This document shows positions 22,010 to 28,159 of a stretch of 31,824 nt of DNA, one piece after another. Every line of letters begins with the position of its first letter. Position 1 is the stretch's first letter. The position numbers and the translations under genes were made by a program. The stretch covers positions 1 through 31,824 of IMG/VR virus record IMGVR_UViG_3300020172_001373; one strand, 5' to 3'. The DNA is from a virus. The notes beneath the pieces are model-generated. The model worked only from the letters and a program-made list of their open reading frames with translations. It was not told the DNA's origin and ran no database searches.

Positions 22010-22644
22010 ATCATTCTGTTATTCCTTTGTTTTCGATACCCCTGTTTAAATCAAATCTTGGAACATTAAATCCAATTACTAAAGCGTGGTTATCAAAATT
22101 AGAATTTCTACCTCAGAGAACAGGGCACGACGGTACCGATGAGGAACTACCTCTCAATCAACGCGGTATGCACATTCTTGATAAACCTCAGTTGAGCAAT
22201 TTAAAAAAACAGATAAAAGAAACTATAGATTTTTTTGTACACGAGATACTGATGGTCGACGATCATATCACATTCGAAATACAGACGAGTTGGGTAAATC
22301 AAGTAGATTCTCAAAATACTGTTCCGTCCCACGGACATAATAACTCCATGATCAGCGGCGTTTACTATATCGAGACCAGCGTAGATTCTGCTCCGCTATT
22401 ATTTGAAAAAAATTATCTTTATACTAATCTGTTTCATAGAACTGTGTTGCCCACCTTTAAAGAAAAAAATCACTTTAATACAGAAACTATGATAATATCT
22501 CCTATGCCAGGTGATATCTTTCTTTTTCCATCCCATCTAGAACATTCTGTTCCTGAGGGATTTGGCCCTGATCGCCTTAGTTTAGCATTTAATTGTTTTG
22601 CTCGGGGAGACTTTGGGTTAGGGACGGATAATCTAAAAATATGA
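22006..22644 (+). CDS. 2OG-Fe(II) oxygenase-like protein, paralog 2
   Basis: 212 residues, same plan as its neighbours: VIPLFSIPLFKSNLG start, PSHGHNNSMISGVYYIETS core with H-x-H, FPSHLEHSV with the distal His, and DRLSLAFNCFARG. It is the most diverged of the three: the G-x-I-x-F turn after the core is changed (SAPLLFEKN). ATGA overlaps on both sides. Whether all three are active or one acts as a partner cannot be seen. Confidence 0.83.
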   Translation: MNHSVIPLFSIPLFKSNLGTLNPITKAWLSKLEFLPQRTGHDGTDEELPLNQRGMHILDKPQLSNLKKQIKETIDFFVHEILMVDDHITFEIQTSWVNQVDSQNTVPSHGHNNSMISGVYYIETSVDSAPLLFEKNYLYTNLFHRTVLPTFKEKNHFNTETMIISPMPGDIFLFPSHLEHSVPEGFGPDRLSLAFNCFARGDFGLGTDNLKI

Positions 22645-23285
22645 ATTTTACAGTAACACCGTTGTTTGCTATTCCGCTGTATCAAAGCCTTGTGGAAGCA
22701 ATCGATCAACAAGACATAGATTTTATAAAATCTCTCTCTTATGAGCGTATGCCGGCCGACAACGGAGATTACACTGTTTCCAAAAATGTCTTAGACATAC
22801 CGCAGCTCTGTGATCTAAAATCAAAAATACAGAAAAAAATTGATCATTTTGTCTATGAAATACTAGACTGCGATAAGACTGTGAAATTTGAAATCCAGAA
22901 CAGTTGGGCTAATCGACATGCCAACACAGATTTCGCCGGATCTCATAGACACAGCAACAGTCTAATCAGCGGAGTGTTTTATCTCGATGTGGCGCCAGAC
23001 ACCGGAGCAATCATCTTTCAAAAGGACAAAAGCTACTATAATCTTTGGACTGATACTCTAGAAGTGGGGTTCGACTATCAAACACACGAAGATCAAAGTC
23101 GTTTGAATGTTTTCAATGCAGATGCTTGGGGAATATATCCTAAACAAAACGAAATGGTGTTGTTTCCTTCTCTGTTATATCATTCTGTTAGTGAAAATCT
23201 TTCTGATAAGATTCGGTACAGCCTGGCATTTAATGTATTTCCTAGAGGAAATCTAGGAGGAACTATCAATAGGATAAAAATATAA
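22641..23285 (+). CDS. 2OG-Fe(II) oxygenase-like protein, paralog 3
   Basis: 214 residues: VTPLFAIPLYQSLVE start, GSHRHSNSLISGVFYLDV core with H-x-H, GAIIFQKDKSYYNLWTDTLE, FPSLLYHSV with distal His and IRYSLAFNVFPRG. It is closer to paralog 1 than to paralog 2 in these blocks (shared N-LW-DTL, shared FNVFPRG). The next gene follows after 1 nt. Family as for the others. Confidence 0.85.
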   Translation: MNFTVTPLFAIPLYQSLVEAIDQQDIDFIKSLSYERMPADNGDYTVSKNVLDIPQLCDLKSKIQKKIDHFVYEILDCDKTVKFEIQNSWANRHANTDFAGSHRHSNSLISGVFYLDVAPDTGAIIFQKDKSYYNLWTDTLEVGFDYQTHEDQSRLNVFNADAWGIYPKQNEMVLFPSLLYHSVSENLSDKIRYSLAFNVFPRGNLGGTINRIKI

Positions 23286-23286
23286 C

Positions 23287-23544
23287 ATGGCCAAAATAAC
23301 TCTAGACGAACTAATAGATATCGCATTCGCACATGAAGAAGGTGATCCCATAGACTGGGGAGTATTTGTCAAAGGACAAGAACAGTCTATGCGTATGATC
23401 GCCGCCAGTATCCTTGAACAGTTTGATAAAGAAACGATCACTGATGCAGATCGACTGATTTTGCTAGCTACTATAACCAAATTAGTTACTGAAAACATGA
23501 TTCTCCATTCGAGACTCTTGACAGAGAAGCAAAAAGATAGTTAA
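23287..23544 (+). CDS. 85-residue helical protein, function unknown
   Basis: Acidic and helical, starting MAKITLDELIDIAFAHEEGD, with PIDWGVFVKGQEQSMRMIAA and a second helical region (ITDADRLILLATITKLVTEN). No domain recognised. It follows the oxygenase trio after 1 nt and ends just before the tmRNA; the probable tmRNA promoter lies across its last codons. Confidence 0.7.
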   Translation: MAKITLDELIDIAFAHEEGDPIDWGVFVKGQEQSMRMIAASILEQFDKETITDADRLILLATITKLVTENMILHSRLLTEKQKDS

Positions 23545-23546
23545 AT
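23518..23546 (+). promoter_or_regulatory. Probable promoter of the permuted tmRNA
   Basis: TTGACA (23518-23523) and TTAAAT (23541-23546) are 17 nt apart. The same -10 region contains GTTAAATA, a weak late-promoter match. The predicted start is just before the acceptor piece. Confidence 0.5.
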
Positions 23547-23548
23547 AA

Positions 23549-23617
23549 CTATATTGTTGTAATCCCTTCAAAACGAAGGCATGTTGGACCCGGGTTCGAC
23601 CCCCGGCAGGTCCACCA
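23549..23617 (+). ncRNA. ssrA: Permuted tmRNA, acceptor (3') piece
   Basis: The piece has a CCTTC/GAAGG hairpin (23565-23579), a perfect T arm (CCGGG-TTCGACC-CCCGG, 23590-23606) and the 3' acceptor strand CAGGTCC, discriminator A and an encoded CCA ending at 23617. It lacks its own D arm, anticodon arm and 5' acceptor strand. Those come from the downstream coding piece: GGGCCTG at 23704 pairs with CAGGTCC over seven positions, with G-U as the third pair, the main alanine identity element. TGTTG (23582-23586) can pair with CAACA (23745-23749) as part of P2. The order acceptor-first is diagnostic of a circularly permuted ssrA, whose product is two-piece after processing. The 5' boundary is approximate. 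Confidence 0.9.
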
Positions 23618-23630
23618 TAAGGAGATTAGT

Positions 23631-23702
23631 ATGGATGACTTACAAAGATTTGCGTTAGGGTTCGCTTTCGTTGTTGTAATCTTCGCTCTAGTCCTTTTAT
23701 GA
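23631..23702 (+). CDS. 23-residue membrane peptide inside the tmRNA intervening segment
   Basis: An ATG with SD AAGGAG (7 nt away) opens a 23-codon frame whose TGA stop ends one base before the tmRNA coding piece. The peptide begins MDDLQRFALGF and ends in a run of 12 hydrophobic residues (AFVVVIFALVLL), a single membrane helix with a short charged head. It fills 72 of the 86 nt between the two mature tmRNA pieces. Good SD, length and fit make translation plausible; the role (lysis, toxin or coupling of tmRNA processing to translation) is unknown. Confidence 0.5.
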   Translation: MDDLQRFALGFAFVVVIFALVLL

Positions 23703-23703
23703 T

Positions 23704-23915
23704 GGGCCTGTATTGGTTTCGACAGCGTGAGATAGTCTAGACGGCAACACGAGAGACGACTGACGTTATCAGCGTAAATCCATAAATGCAAACGAAGATG
23801 CATTTGACTTCGCAGCAATGAGCTTCACTGGCAATTCTGTTGCCAATGACAGCAGATTTGCTCTAGCTGCCTAAGAAACAGCAGGTCCGGGGTAACTATA
23901 CCTTGTAACCCAAAA
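23704..23915 (+). ncRNA. ssrA: Permuted tmRNA, coding (5') piece
   Basis: Starts GGGCCTG (acceptor strand), followed by the tmRNA D-loop signature TTGGTTTCGACAG. The resume codon is GCA at 23788, and the tag frame runs 28 codons to TAA at 23872-23874. The tag begins ANEDAFDFAA and ends ANDSRFALAA, with MSFTGNSV between; the ALAA end is the protease-recognised type. tmRNA rescues stalled ribosomes and marks the broken proteins. A GGCAA/TTGCC hairpin lies in the middle of the tag region, and GGTA/TACC after it. The 3' end is estimated, just before the terminator. Phage-borne tmRNAs are rare. Confidence 0.9.
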
Positions 23916-23921
23916 TAGTAG

Positions 23922-23948
23922 AAGGAGCTTTCGGGCTCCTTTCTTTTT
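23922..23948 (+). terminator. Rho-independent terminator of the tmRNA
   Basis: AAGGAGC and GCTCCTT pair around TTTCGG, followed by TTCTTTTT. Confidence 0.9.
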
Positions 23949-23999
23949 GATATTGAAAAAACCTATTATCTTTATTAAAAAATATTTAGAAAAAATCTA

Positions 24000-24029
24000 T
24001 TGATTTTGTATTTTAATAGGATATATAAT
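24000..24029 (+). promoter_or_regulatory. Sigma-70-type promoter for ahpC
   Basis: TTGATT (24000-24005) and TATAAT (24024-24029) with an 18-nt spacer. The leader ends in CACACACAAGGAGAAG before the ATG. The 23949-23999 stretch is AT-rich with nothing else seen. Confidence 0.75.
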
Positions 24030-24081
24030 ATGCGTATGCAACACGATGTTGTAAAGTTTTCAACACACACAAGGAGAAGAT

Positions 24082-24621
24082 ATGAAAACAGTTGGTGATA
24101 AATTAGAACCGTTCGTAGTAACAGGTGTCCGTCCAGGACAACCAGAAGATGCTTTCTTTGACATTACAGAAAATTCATTTGAAGGCAAGTGGAAAGTGAT
24201 CGTTTACTATCCAAAAGATTTTACATTTGTTTGTCCAACAGAAATTGTTGCCTATGACAAACTAGCCAGTGACTTTACCGACCGTGACGCAATATTGCTC
24301 ACAGGCAGCACAGACAATGAGTTCTGTAAAGTTAGCTGGCAAAAATCACACAGTGATCTACAAAAGATTACTCACACACAATTTGCGGATACGCAGCGTG
24401 GCGAGAAGTCATTGATTGAACAACTGGGTGTATTTTATGCACCAGCAGGCGCAGCTCTACGTGCTACATTCATTGTTGATCCAAACAACGAAATCCAACA
24501 CGTGACTGTCAACAATTTGAACGTAGGTCGCTCACCAGAAGAAACACTTCGTGTACTGGATGCGTTACAAACTGGCGAACTATGTGCCTGTAACCGCACT
24601 GTTGGTGGCGAGACACTATAA
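24082..24621 (+). CDS. ahpC: Peroxiredoxin AhpC, three-cysteine type
   Basis: 179 residues of the AhpC/Prx1 group. The peroxidatic Cys51 is in DFTFVCPTE; a catalytic Thr and Arg are in the usual places (PTE, and APAGAALRATFIVDP). The C terminus carries ELCACNRT, two Cys at 168 and 170, as in the actinobacterial three-Cys AhpC that is reduced by AhpD rather than AhpF. An ahpD gene lies two genes downstream, which fits. It removes H2O2 and organic peroxides. SD AAGGAG with a CA-repeat leader and its own promoter suggest strong expression. It overlaps the SGNH gene by 1 nt. Confidence 0.95.
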   Translation: MKTVGDKLEPFVVTGVRPGQPEDAFFDITENSFEGKWKVIVYYPKDFTFVCPTEIVAYDKLASDFTDRDAILLTGSTDNEFCKVSWQKSHSDLQKITHTQFADTQRGEKSLIEQLGVFYAPAGAALRATFIVDPNNEIQHVTVNNLNVGRSPEETLRVLDALQTGELCACNRTVGGETL

Positions 24622-25019
24622 TGTTAGAATGCTTGATAGTAGGTGATAGTATTGCTGTTGGTACCGCGACAGCAAGACCAGAATGTGTAGCCTATGCCAA
24701 AGGCGGAATCAACAGTTATCAGTGGTTAAACAAAAACATTGATAAGACTCCGCTCATAGCAAAAACAGTTATTATCAGTTTAGGATCAAACGATCACAAA
24801 TATGTAAAAACTGAAAGCGAGCTACGGGCTATTCGAGATCTTACCAAAGCAGATCGAGTCTATTGGATTTTACCTGCTATCAAGCCCGACATTCAAGATA
24901 TTGTACGGAATGTTGCCGCTCAGTATGGAGACACTGTCTTGCCGATTACTAGGCTTCAAAAAGACGGCGTCCATCCTAGCTGGGCTGGTTATAAAGAATT
25001 AGGAGAGAAAACAAAATGA
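24621..25019 (+). CDS. Small SGNH/GDSL-type hydrolase
   Basis: 132 residues with block I IVGDSIAVG (Ser10), a Gly in KGGINSYQW, block III SLGSND (Asn), and block V DGVHPSWAGY (Asp/His). All four SGNH residues are present, so esterase or lipase-like activity is likely. No signal peptide. It is shorter than most SGNH enzymes (about 180-200). It is fused tightly into the ahpC-ahpD operon: 1-nt overlap before, 4-nt overlap after. Why it sits between the two redox genes is not clear. Confidence 0.85.
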   Translation: MLECLIVGDSIAVGTATARPECVAYAKGGINSYQWLNKNIDKTPLIAKTVIISLGSNDHKYVKTESELRAIRDLTKADRVYWILPAIKPDIQDIVRNVAAQYGDTVLPITRLQKDGVHPSWAGYKELGEKTK

Positions 25020-25522
25020 GTTTTATCGAATCAGTAAAAGGCGCACTGCCAGACTATGCAAAAGATACTAAATTAAATTTGGATGCTGTACTTCTGCGCA
25101 GTACACTTGACGCAGACGTTGCTATAGGTTGTGCCGTGGCTGCATTGGCCGCAACTGGTAACGGAAAGGTACTTGCTGTCATGTTAGCAGATAATCCTGT
25201 ACACGCAGAGTCGGCAATGACAGCTGCAAGTATTATGGCACAGAACAATGTTTGGTATCCATATGTTGAAATGGCTAACGATTCTAATCTATCAGGTCTG
25301 CCAGCACAACTACGTATGAATGCCATTACTAACCATGGTGGTACTACCAAGGCAAATTTTGAAGCATTTAGTTTGGCAGCAAGCATTGTTGGAAAATGTC
25401 ACTTCTGCGTAAAAGCACACTATGACACGCTCAAACAAGAAGGATACATGGTTGAACAACTTCGTGATATCGGCAGAATAGCCGCAGTAATGAATTCGGT
25501 CGCTAAAGTTTTAAACAGTTGA
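25016..25522 (+). CDS. ahpD: Alkylhydroperoxidase AhpD
   Basis: 168 residues of the AhpD/CMD fold. The redox site is GKCHFCVKAHYDTLK with Cys128 and Cys131 and His135, and Glu116 upstream (FEAF), matching the Glu/Cys/Cys/His proton relay of M. tuberculosis AhpD. AhpD passes electrons from lipoylated dihydrolipoamide acyltransferase to AhpC and has weak peroxidase activity itself. SD AGGAGAG precedes the start. With the three-Cys AhpC this gives a self-consistent peroxide-defence pair that draws on host lipoamide. Confidence 0.93.
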   Translation: MSFIESVKGALPDYAKDTKLNLDAVLLRSTLDADVAIGCAVAALAATGNGKVLAVMLADNPVHAESAMTAASIMAQNNVWYPYVEMANDSNLSGLPAQLRMNAITNHGGTTKANFEAFSLAASIVGKCHFCVKAHYDTLKQEGYMVEQLRDIGRIAAVMNSVAKVLNS

Positions 25523-25556
25523 AATTTTTCTAGGACGGAACATCGATTATAAGTAT

Positions 25557-25862
25557 ATGATGATCACAGAAATTATTATAAAAGACGTTCCTGTCCGTTT
25601 TCACCCTGTAGAAGCTCCGACCACTATGATCGCTGATATTCCCAGTATTTCACAGCCTGATAAACTATATTTCAGAGTATGCAACGGACCGTACCTTTGG
25701 CCCGAAATCAAAGAAGATCAATTAGTGTGGCAAATAGCCCAGCACGAACGACGACTTTGGCAAAGCGGAGAATCTGTGGTATTCGGACACTGGACTGATT
25801 CTACATTAGAGATCGATCTGTCGATTGAGCAACGAACTTCCATCCAAAAATATTTCTTCTAG
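25557..25862 (+). CDS. 101-residue protein, function unknown
   Basis: Begins MMITEIIIKDVPVRFHPVEA; the protein is beta-rich with conserved-looking aromatic residues (YFRVCNGPYLWPEIK, ERRLWQSGESVVFGHW). No domain recognised. There is no SD; a TATAAG box (25548-25553) lies just before the two ATG codons, so a leaderless mRNA is possible though no -35 is visible. The stop is followed by the next promoter. Confidence 0.65.
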   Translation: MMITEIIIKDVPVRFHPVEAPTTMIADIPSISQPDKLYFRVCNGPYLWPEIKEDQLVWQIAQHERRLWQSGESVVFGHWTDSTLEIDLSIEQRTSIQKYFF

Positions 25863-25891
25863 TTGACAATTCACTTTAATGAATTTATAAT
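25863..25891 (+). promoter_or_regulatory. Consensus sigma-70 promoter
   Basis: TTGACA (25863-25868) and TATAAT (25886-25891), 17-nt spacer, both perfect. The gene at 25915 follows with SD TTAGGAG. Confidence 0.85.
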
Positions 25892-25914
25892 AGTCTTTAG
25901 TTAGGAGACTATCT

Positions 25915-26304
25915 ATGTCAATGCATCTCGAAGGACCGTGGCTATCTACCACTGGCAAGAAAAAAGGCAAGAAGAAATTTGCCAGCGCCGAACACGCAAG
26001 AAAAGCCAGAGAATTAGACGAGTCGTGGAAAGACCTACAGAAACGCTGGGGTGTTGAATTAGAAGAAAAGAAACGTCGTCGCGCCTTGGCCGGTGATACG
26101 TGGACTCCTGAACCAAAAAGTTACAGAGGCAGTGACGAACCAAAGATTCCTAGTTTACCATTCACTGGTGGTCCTTGTACAAAAGGCCCCGAAAAGGTCT
26201 ACACCGGTACTAAGATTAAAGGCATTGGTACTATGCATAAATCAAATGCAGTACCGATTTTTTCGGACGAAGAGGCACAGGATATTGCCAAAATGAGGCG
26301 ATAA
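25915..26304 (+). CDS. 129-residue basic protein, conserved in marine phages
   Basis: Starts MSMHLEGPWLSTTGKKKGKK, then a charged helix (AEHARKARELDESWKDLQKR), a linker with YRGSDEPKIPSLPFTGGP and a conserved-looking end (GTMHKSNAVPIFSDEEAQDI). I recall closely similar proteins in many marine T4-like phages, all without function. Strongly basic N-terminal half suggests contact with nucleic acid or ribosome. It has a perfect sigma-70 promoter and a good SD, so it is probably expressed early and strongly. Confidence 0.82.
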   Translation: MSMHLEGPWLSTTGKKKGKKKFASAEHARKARELDESWKDLQKRWGVELEEKKRRRALAGDTWTPEPKSYRGSDEPKIPSLPFTGGPCTKGPEKVYTGTKIKGIGTMHKSNAVPIFSDEEAQDIAKMRR

Positions 26305-26317
26305 TCTTCGGTTTTCG

Positions 26318-26326
26318 TGCTATAAT
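26318..26326 (+). promoter_or_regulatory. Extended -10 promoter for the structured RNA
   Basis: TGCTATAAT: a perfect -10 hexamer with the TGn extension, no matching -35. Predicted start near 26333. Confidence 0.6.
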
Positions 26327-26330
26327 AGGG

Positions 26331-26582
26331 AAAGTATGCTATATATAACTACGTTTCGCAAAGAAACTGAGATAGTAGATCCGAAGTATGTCACAAGCTG
26401 AAAAGGATCCGCGGTCTTGGCCAATGAGAAACCCGTGAGATTCGGGCGGTCAAGTTCGCCAAAGGTAACAGAAGGTTATGAGACTCTGTTGCTGATGGAG
26501 ACAAACTACACGAACCCAGGGTTCTTTCTAGAGCCTCGTGAAGTTTACTCCCTGTAATGTAATGTAGTTGAATATCACTACA
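26331..26582 (+). ncRNA. Highly structured non-coding RNA or long 5' leader
   Basis: About 250 nt without a credible ORF and full of pairing. Helices seen: CTAC-GTTTC/GAAAC..GTAG (26349-26378); ATCC/GGAT (26379-26408); CTTGGCC/GGTCAAG (26416-26454) enclosing CCCG/CGGG; GTAACAGA/TCTGTTGC (26465-26492); a tiered hairpin GGAG, AAACT, CACGA, GGTTC with GAGCC, TCGTG, AGTTT, CTCC (26497-26551); and TGTAGT/ACTACA (26563-26582). It does not match tmRNA, 6S, RNase P or group I intron cores by eye. There is no T-rich terminator, and the lysis hydrolase starts 20 nt later, so it may be its regulatory leader. Boundaries approximate. Confidence 0.65.
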
Positions 26583-26601
26583 CCAAATGAAAGGAGGACT
26601 T

Positions 26602-27165
26602 ATGGAAAAGTCGTTTAAATTCGTATCCTATTTTATAGGACTAGTTGTTGTGGCTATGTTAGTACAGAATATAACTGCTACTAAATTTCGTACACTAAAA
26701 GAAAAAACTGGTTATTTCAGTCAAGACATCGTGTCTATCCAGACACGTGAAAAACAGTTAGATTGTCTTGCGATCAACATTTATCGAGAAGCAGGTTATG
26801 AGCCATTCGAAGGTAAGGTTGCGGTTGCACAAGTTACAATGAATCGTGTAACAGCCGGCAAGTTCGGCAGTGATGTCTGTGGAGTTGTATATCAACGTAA
26901 CGTGTTTATGGAAAAAGTCGTTTGCCAATTCTCATGGGCCTGCGATCAAGTACACAGAAACAAACCAATCGGCAAGGAGGCCTACAATGAAAGTTATGCA
27001 GTTGCGAAAAAGGTTCTTTTGGAAGGATTCCGCTTGGATGTTCTCAAAGATGCTCTCTATTATCATGCCACCTATGTCAACCCAAGATGGCCGCATGAAA
27101 AGATTGGACAAATAGGACAACATATTTTTTATAAAGAGAAAGGTACAAGATATGCTAAACTTTAA
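26602..27165 (+). CDS. SleB-like cell wall hydrolase, probable endolysin
   Basis: 187 residues from the ATG at 26602, chosen because AAAGGAGG lies in front; an upstream in-frame ATG at 26587 lacks an SD. A hydrophobic N-terminal helix (SYFIGLVVVAMLVQNI) is a signal anchor, perhaps of the signal-arrest-release kind. The Hydrolase_2 (SleB) domain follows: CLAINIYREAGYEPFEGKVA with the catalytic Glu, VAQVTMNRV, CQFSWACD, ALYYHATYVNPRW and GQHIFYK. It should cleave peptidoglycan glycan strands for host lysis. It overlaps the next small membrane protein by 14 nt. Confidence 0.9.
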   Translation: MEKSFKFVSYFIGLVVVAMLVQNITATKFRTLKEKTGYFSQDIVSIQTREKQLDCLAINIYREAGYEPFEGKVAVAQVTMNRVTAGKFGSDVCGVVYQRNVFMEKVVCQFSWACDQVHRNKPIGKEAYNESYAVAKKVLLEGFRLDVLKDALYYHATYVNPRWPHEKIGQIGQHIFYKEKGTRYAKL

Positions 27166-27475
27166 AATACCGGTTGAATTTGATCTAGAAAAACTCAAGA
27201 CATTTGTCAAAGAAAAGTTCAGCACTATCTCAGCTGAAACTGTAGGGTGGCTAGCAGTAATAGTTTTACATGCCTCGACAATTCCTAGTCTTCTAGCGGT
27301 AATGGCTGGTCTAACTGATCGATTGCCAGGAGTAGATCTAGTACTGCTAGTTTGGACTGGACTTACTCTCCTATTTGTTAGAGCTGCTATCCAAAAAGAC
27401 ATGCTGAATATTGTGACTATCGGTCTAGGATTCATAATTCAGGCTGTAATGATGTCTCTGATATTTTTCAAATAA
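27152..27475 (+). CDS. 107-residue membrane protein, candidate holin
   Basis: An amphipathic, charged N terminus (FDLEKLKTFVKEKF) is followed by three hydrophobic segments: about 32-52, 61-78 and 86-106 (LNIVTIGLGFIIQAVMMSLI). Three spans in a protein of about 100 residues with a charged end is class I holin topology. It overlaps the endolysin gene by 14 nt. No family signature is recognised, so holin is an inference from place and topology. Overlaps the next oxygenase gene by 1 nt. Confidence 0.7.
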   Translation: MLNFKIPVEFDLEKLKTFVKEKFSTISAETVGWLAVIVLHASTIPSLLAVMAGLTDRLPGVDLVLLVWTGLTLLFVRAAIQKDMLNIVTIGLGFIIQAVMMSLIFFK

Positions 27476-28098
27476 TGAAGTTTCATATCATTGACGGTCT
27501 GCTAGAGAATGATCTAGCAGATCATCTAGAAGGTTTTTTTCTAGGAGACTCAGTAAATTGGAATTACAATCCTTTTACCACAAGGATTGGTAGATTATAC
27601 GGAAACTTAGATTACCCAAATATAATCGAAACACATCAATTTACTCATAGTCTAGTCAAAGATGATCAAAATGTCAGTGCGAACCCAGAAATTACCGGAT
27701 TGACAAAATCGATAATAACTGCTGTCCAAAATCAAACTGATTTTCAATTTCAGTCGGTTCATAGATTGAAAGCCAATATGTTGATGCAAGGCGATTACAA
27801 TATTGAACAGCATCATCCTCCGCATTACGATACTGTAAGTCCAAATCATTGGAGTATGGTGTACTATGTCAATCGATCGGACGGTCCTACTAGATTATTT
27901 GATAAATCGACAGAAAAAGATTTTGAATCTGCCGAAGATACAAATGATTTCTATTTTGGAATGGAATGCATAGAAAAGATAGAACCAAGAAAAAACAGAG
28001 CTGTTATTTTTCCTTCTAATCTTTTACACGCCAGCGCCTGCCCAATCCAATTTAAACGCAGAGTAGTTTTAAACTTTGTTTTGAAATCTAAAGGTTGA
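27475..28098 (+). CDS. 2OG-Fe(II) oxygenase
   Basis: 207 residues, a different subfamily from the three at 21374-23285. The metal site is standard: HHPPHYDTVSP gives His-x-Asp, and LLHASACP the distal His, followed by the 2OG-binding Arg in KRRVVLNFV. The usual double-stranded beta-helix strands lie between (MVYYVNRSDGPTRLF, AVIFPSN). Phage members of this group are often called prolyl 4-hydroxylase-like, but the substrate is unknown. Its end overlaps the -35 of the lipoprotein promoter. Confidence 0.87.
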   Translation: MKFHIIDGLLENDLADHLEGFFLGDSVNWNYNPFTTRIGRLYGNLDYPNIIETHQFTHSLVKDDQNVSANPEITGLTKSIITAVQNQTDFQFQSVHRLKANMLMQGDYNIEQHHPPHYDTVSPNHWSMVYYVNRSDGPTRLFDKSTEKDFESAEDTNDFYFGMECIEKIEPRKNRAVIFPSNLLHASACPIQFKRRVVLNFVLKSKG

Positions 28099-28123
28099 CT
28101 TTCTATATCAGTGGTGCTACAAT
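28095..28123 (+). promoter_or_regulatory. Sigma-70 promoter for the lipoprotein operon
   Basis: TTGACT (28095-28100) and TACAAT (28118-28123) with 17-nt spacing; SD AGAAAGG before the ATG at 28160. TATAAATG next to the -10 is one base from a late promoter. Confidence 0.8.
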
Positions 28124-28159
28124 TATAAATGTAGTAATTCTTAAACAGAAAGGCAAATT

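Noticed and set aside
23549-23617. Independent tRNA gene
   Set aside because: Only a T arm and a 3' acceptor strand are present; no D arm, anticodon arm or 5' acceptor strand lies upstream, while the downstream piece completes it as tmRNA.
23549-23818. Leftward 89-codon ORF
   Set aside because: It runs antisense through both tmRNA pieces, with no SD and odd composition; a shadow of the RNA gene.
26331-26582. Known RNA classes (RNase P, 6S, group I intron, hammerhead) for the structured RNA
   Set aside because: The RNase P and group I core motifs and the 6S bubble are not seen. CTGATGGAG near 26492 recalls a hammerhead but the GAAA core and stem order are missing.
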